Assembly: GCA_009691815.1 (NCBI GenBank)
Contig: SIAL01000189.1
Span: 1 to 6,892, forward strand
Direction of reading: 5' to 3'
DNA from: Gemmataceae bacterium
GTDB lineage: Bacteria > Planctomycetota > Planctomycetia > Gemmatales > Gemmataceae
DNA: 6,892 nt
The notes beneath the pieces are model-generated. The model saw only the letters and a program-made list of their open reading frames with translations. It had not been told where the DNA came from and made no database searches. Below are positions 6,520-6,892 of the stretch, piece by piece. Both the position numbers and the translations under genes were made by a program. Numbering within the stretch: position 1 is the stretch's first letter; each line of letters opens with the position of its first letter.

Positions 6520-6892
6520 ATGGCTAAGCGGCCTCGGTTGTTGTTTTCCCATGAGGATTTAAAGGTTCTTGCTCAGCAGCGTTAGGAGCATCCCGATCCC
6601 CGAGTCCAATAAAGGTTTGTAGTTTTGTGGTTGATCAGCCAAAAAGTAACGCACCATCAAGCAGCCAAGTTGGCCGGTGTATCGCGGGCCACGGCGCAGC
6701 GCTATGTGGCCATTTACCGGGAAGGGGGCGTGGTCGCCTTGCAACAATTCCATTGGTGCAAGCCGGTCAGCGAAATGATGCAGCATCGGGAAACCTTGGA
6801 AGAATCGTTTGGCAAGAACCCGCCGCACACCTTGGCCGAGGCCTGCGCACGGATCAAGGAGGAAACCGGCCTAGAACGCCGCCCGACGCAGG
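6520..6892 (+). pseudogene. IS630-family transposase, N-terminal part, broken by two stop codons and cut by the window edge
   Basis: The frame begins at ATG 6520 with GGAAGG at 6506-6511. It reads MAKRPRLLFSHEDLKVLAQQR, then TAG (6583-6585), EHPDPRVQ, then TAA (6610-6612), and stays open to the window end, about 124 codons in one frame. The downstream part has a helix-turn-helix (HHQAAKLAGVSRATAQRYV) and the IS630-type second helical segment (LEESFGKNPPHTLAEACARI, ending KEETGLERRPTQ). The DDE catalytic region would lie beyond the window. Similarity continues across both stops without a frameshift, so they look like substitutions in a once-intact gene, and no good start follows them before the HTH. 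The element is probably inactive unless the stops are read through. It is divergent from the efflux operon. Confidence 0.85.

Larger units (their letters stand above)
6440..6892 (+). mobile_element. Partial IS630-family insertion sequence, left part only
   Basis: The transposase remnant shows that an IS630-type element begins between about 6408 and 6519 and runs past the window edge. The exact left end cannot be set without the matching right inverted repeat. The given start is the hairpin, chosen only as a plausible marker. A target TA duplication cannot be checked here. Confidence 0.5.

Noticed and set aside
6559..6828. 89-codon minus-strand frame at the right end
   Set aside because: It is the antisense of the transposase remnant, which has clear IS630-type HTH motifs on the plus strand.

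Overview
This window carries the inner-membrane and periplasmic parts of a tripartite RND heavy-metal efflux system, most like Cu(I)/Ag(I) CusBA, next to the broken start of an IS630-family transposase. A tripartite RND pump implies a diderm (Gram-negative) bacterium. The long pump and the adaptor with fused metal-binding domains recall Planctomycetes/Verrucomicrobia-type proteins, but that is an impression from memory. The window has no rRNA or housekeeping marker, so the organism stays unassigned.

Layout: two genes on the minus strand fill positions 7-6035. The adaptor gene (cusB-like, 4296-6035) comes first in transcription. It overlaps the pump gene (cusA-like, 7-4299) by the four bases ATGA, so the two are almost certainly one transcript and probably translationally coupled. 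Only six bases lie beyond the pump stop codon, so an outer-membrane factor (cusC/TolC-like) could follow outside the window. None is visible inside it, and no separate CusF-like chaperone is seen. Positions 6036-6519 are non-coding. They hold a Shine-Dalgarno for the adaptor, a pair of 9-base repeats 20 bp apart, a hairpin with T/A tracts on both sides, a good plus-strand promoter overlapped by a 24-bp imperfect palindrome, a ribosome site leading to only four codons, and a perfect 11-bp hairpin. From 6520 to the end runs a plus-strand IS630-type transposase reading frame with two early stop codons, cut by the window edge.

How the genes work together: metal is probably captured by the adaptor, which carries a Cys/His HMBD just after its membrane anchor and a second Cys-rich domain at its C-terminus. 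It would then pass to the pump and be expelled by proton-driven cycling. The pump keeps the three periplasmic Cu/Ag methionines and the Asp/Glu/Lys proton relay. It has lost most of the other methionine pairs that form a channel across E. coli CusA.

The most unusual content is the pump's architecture. It is 1430 residues against about 1047 for E. coli CusA. The excess comes from a roughly 280-residue mostly helical insertion between two of the three metal-site methionines, an apparent extra pair of membrane helices before the second half, and a smaller polar insertion. The promoter-operator-ribosome-site arrangement at 6325-6419 may be the front end of a divergent gene, possibly a regulator, interrupted by the IS element.
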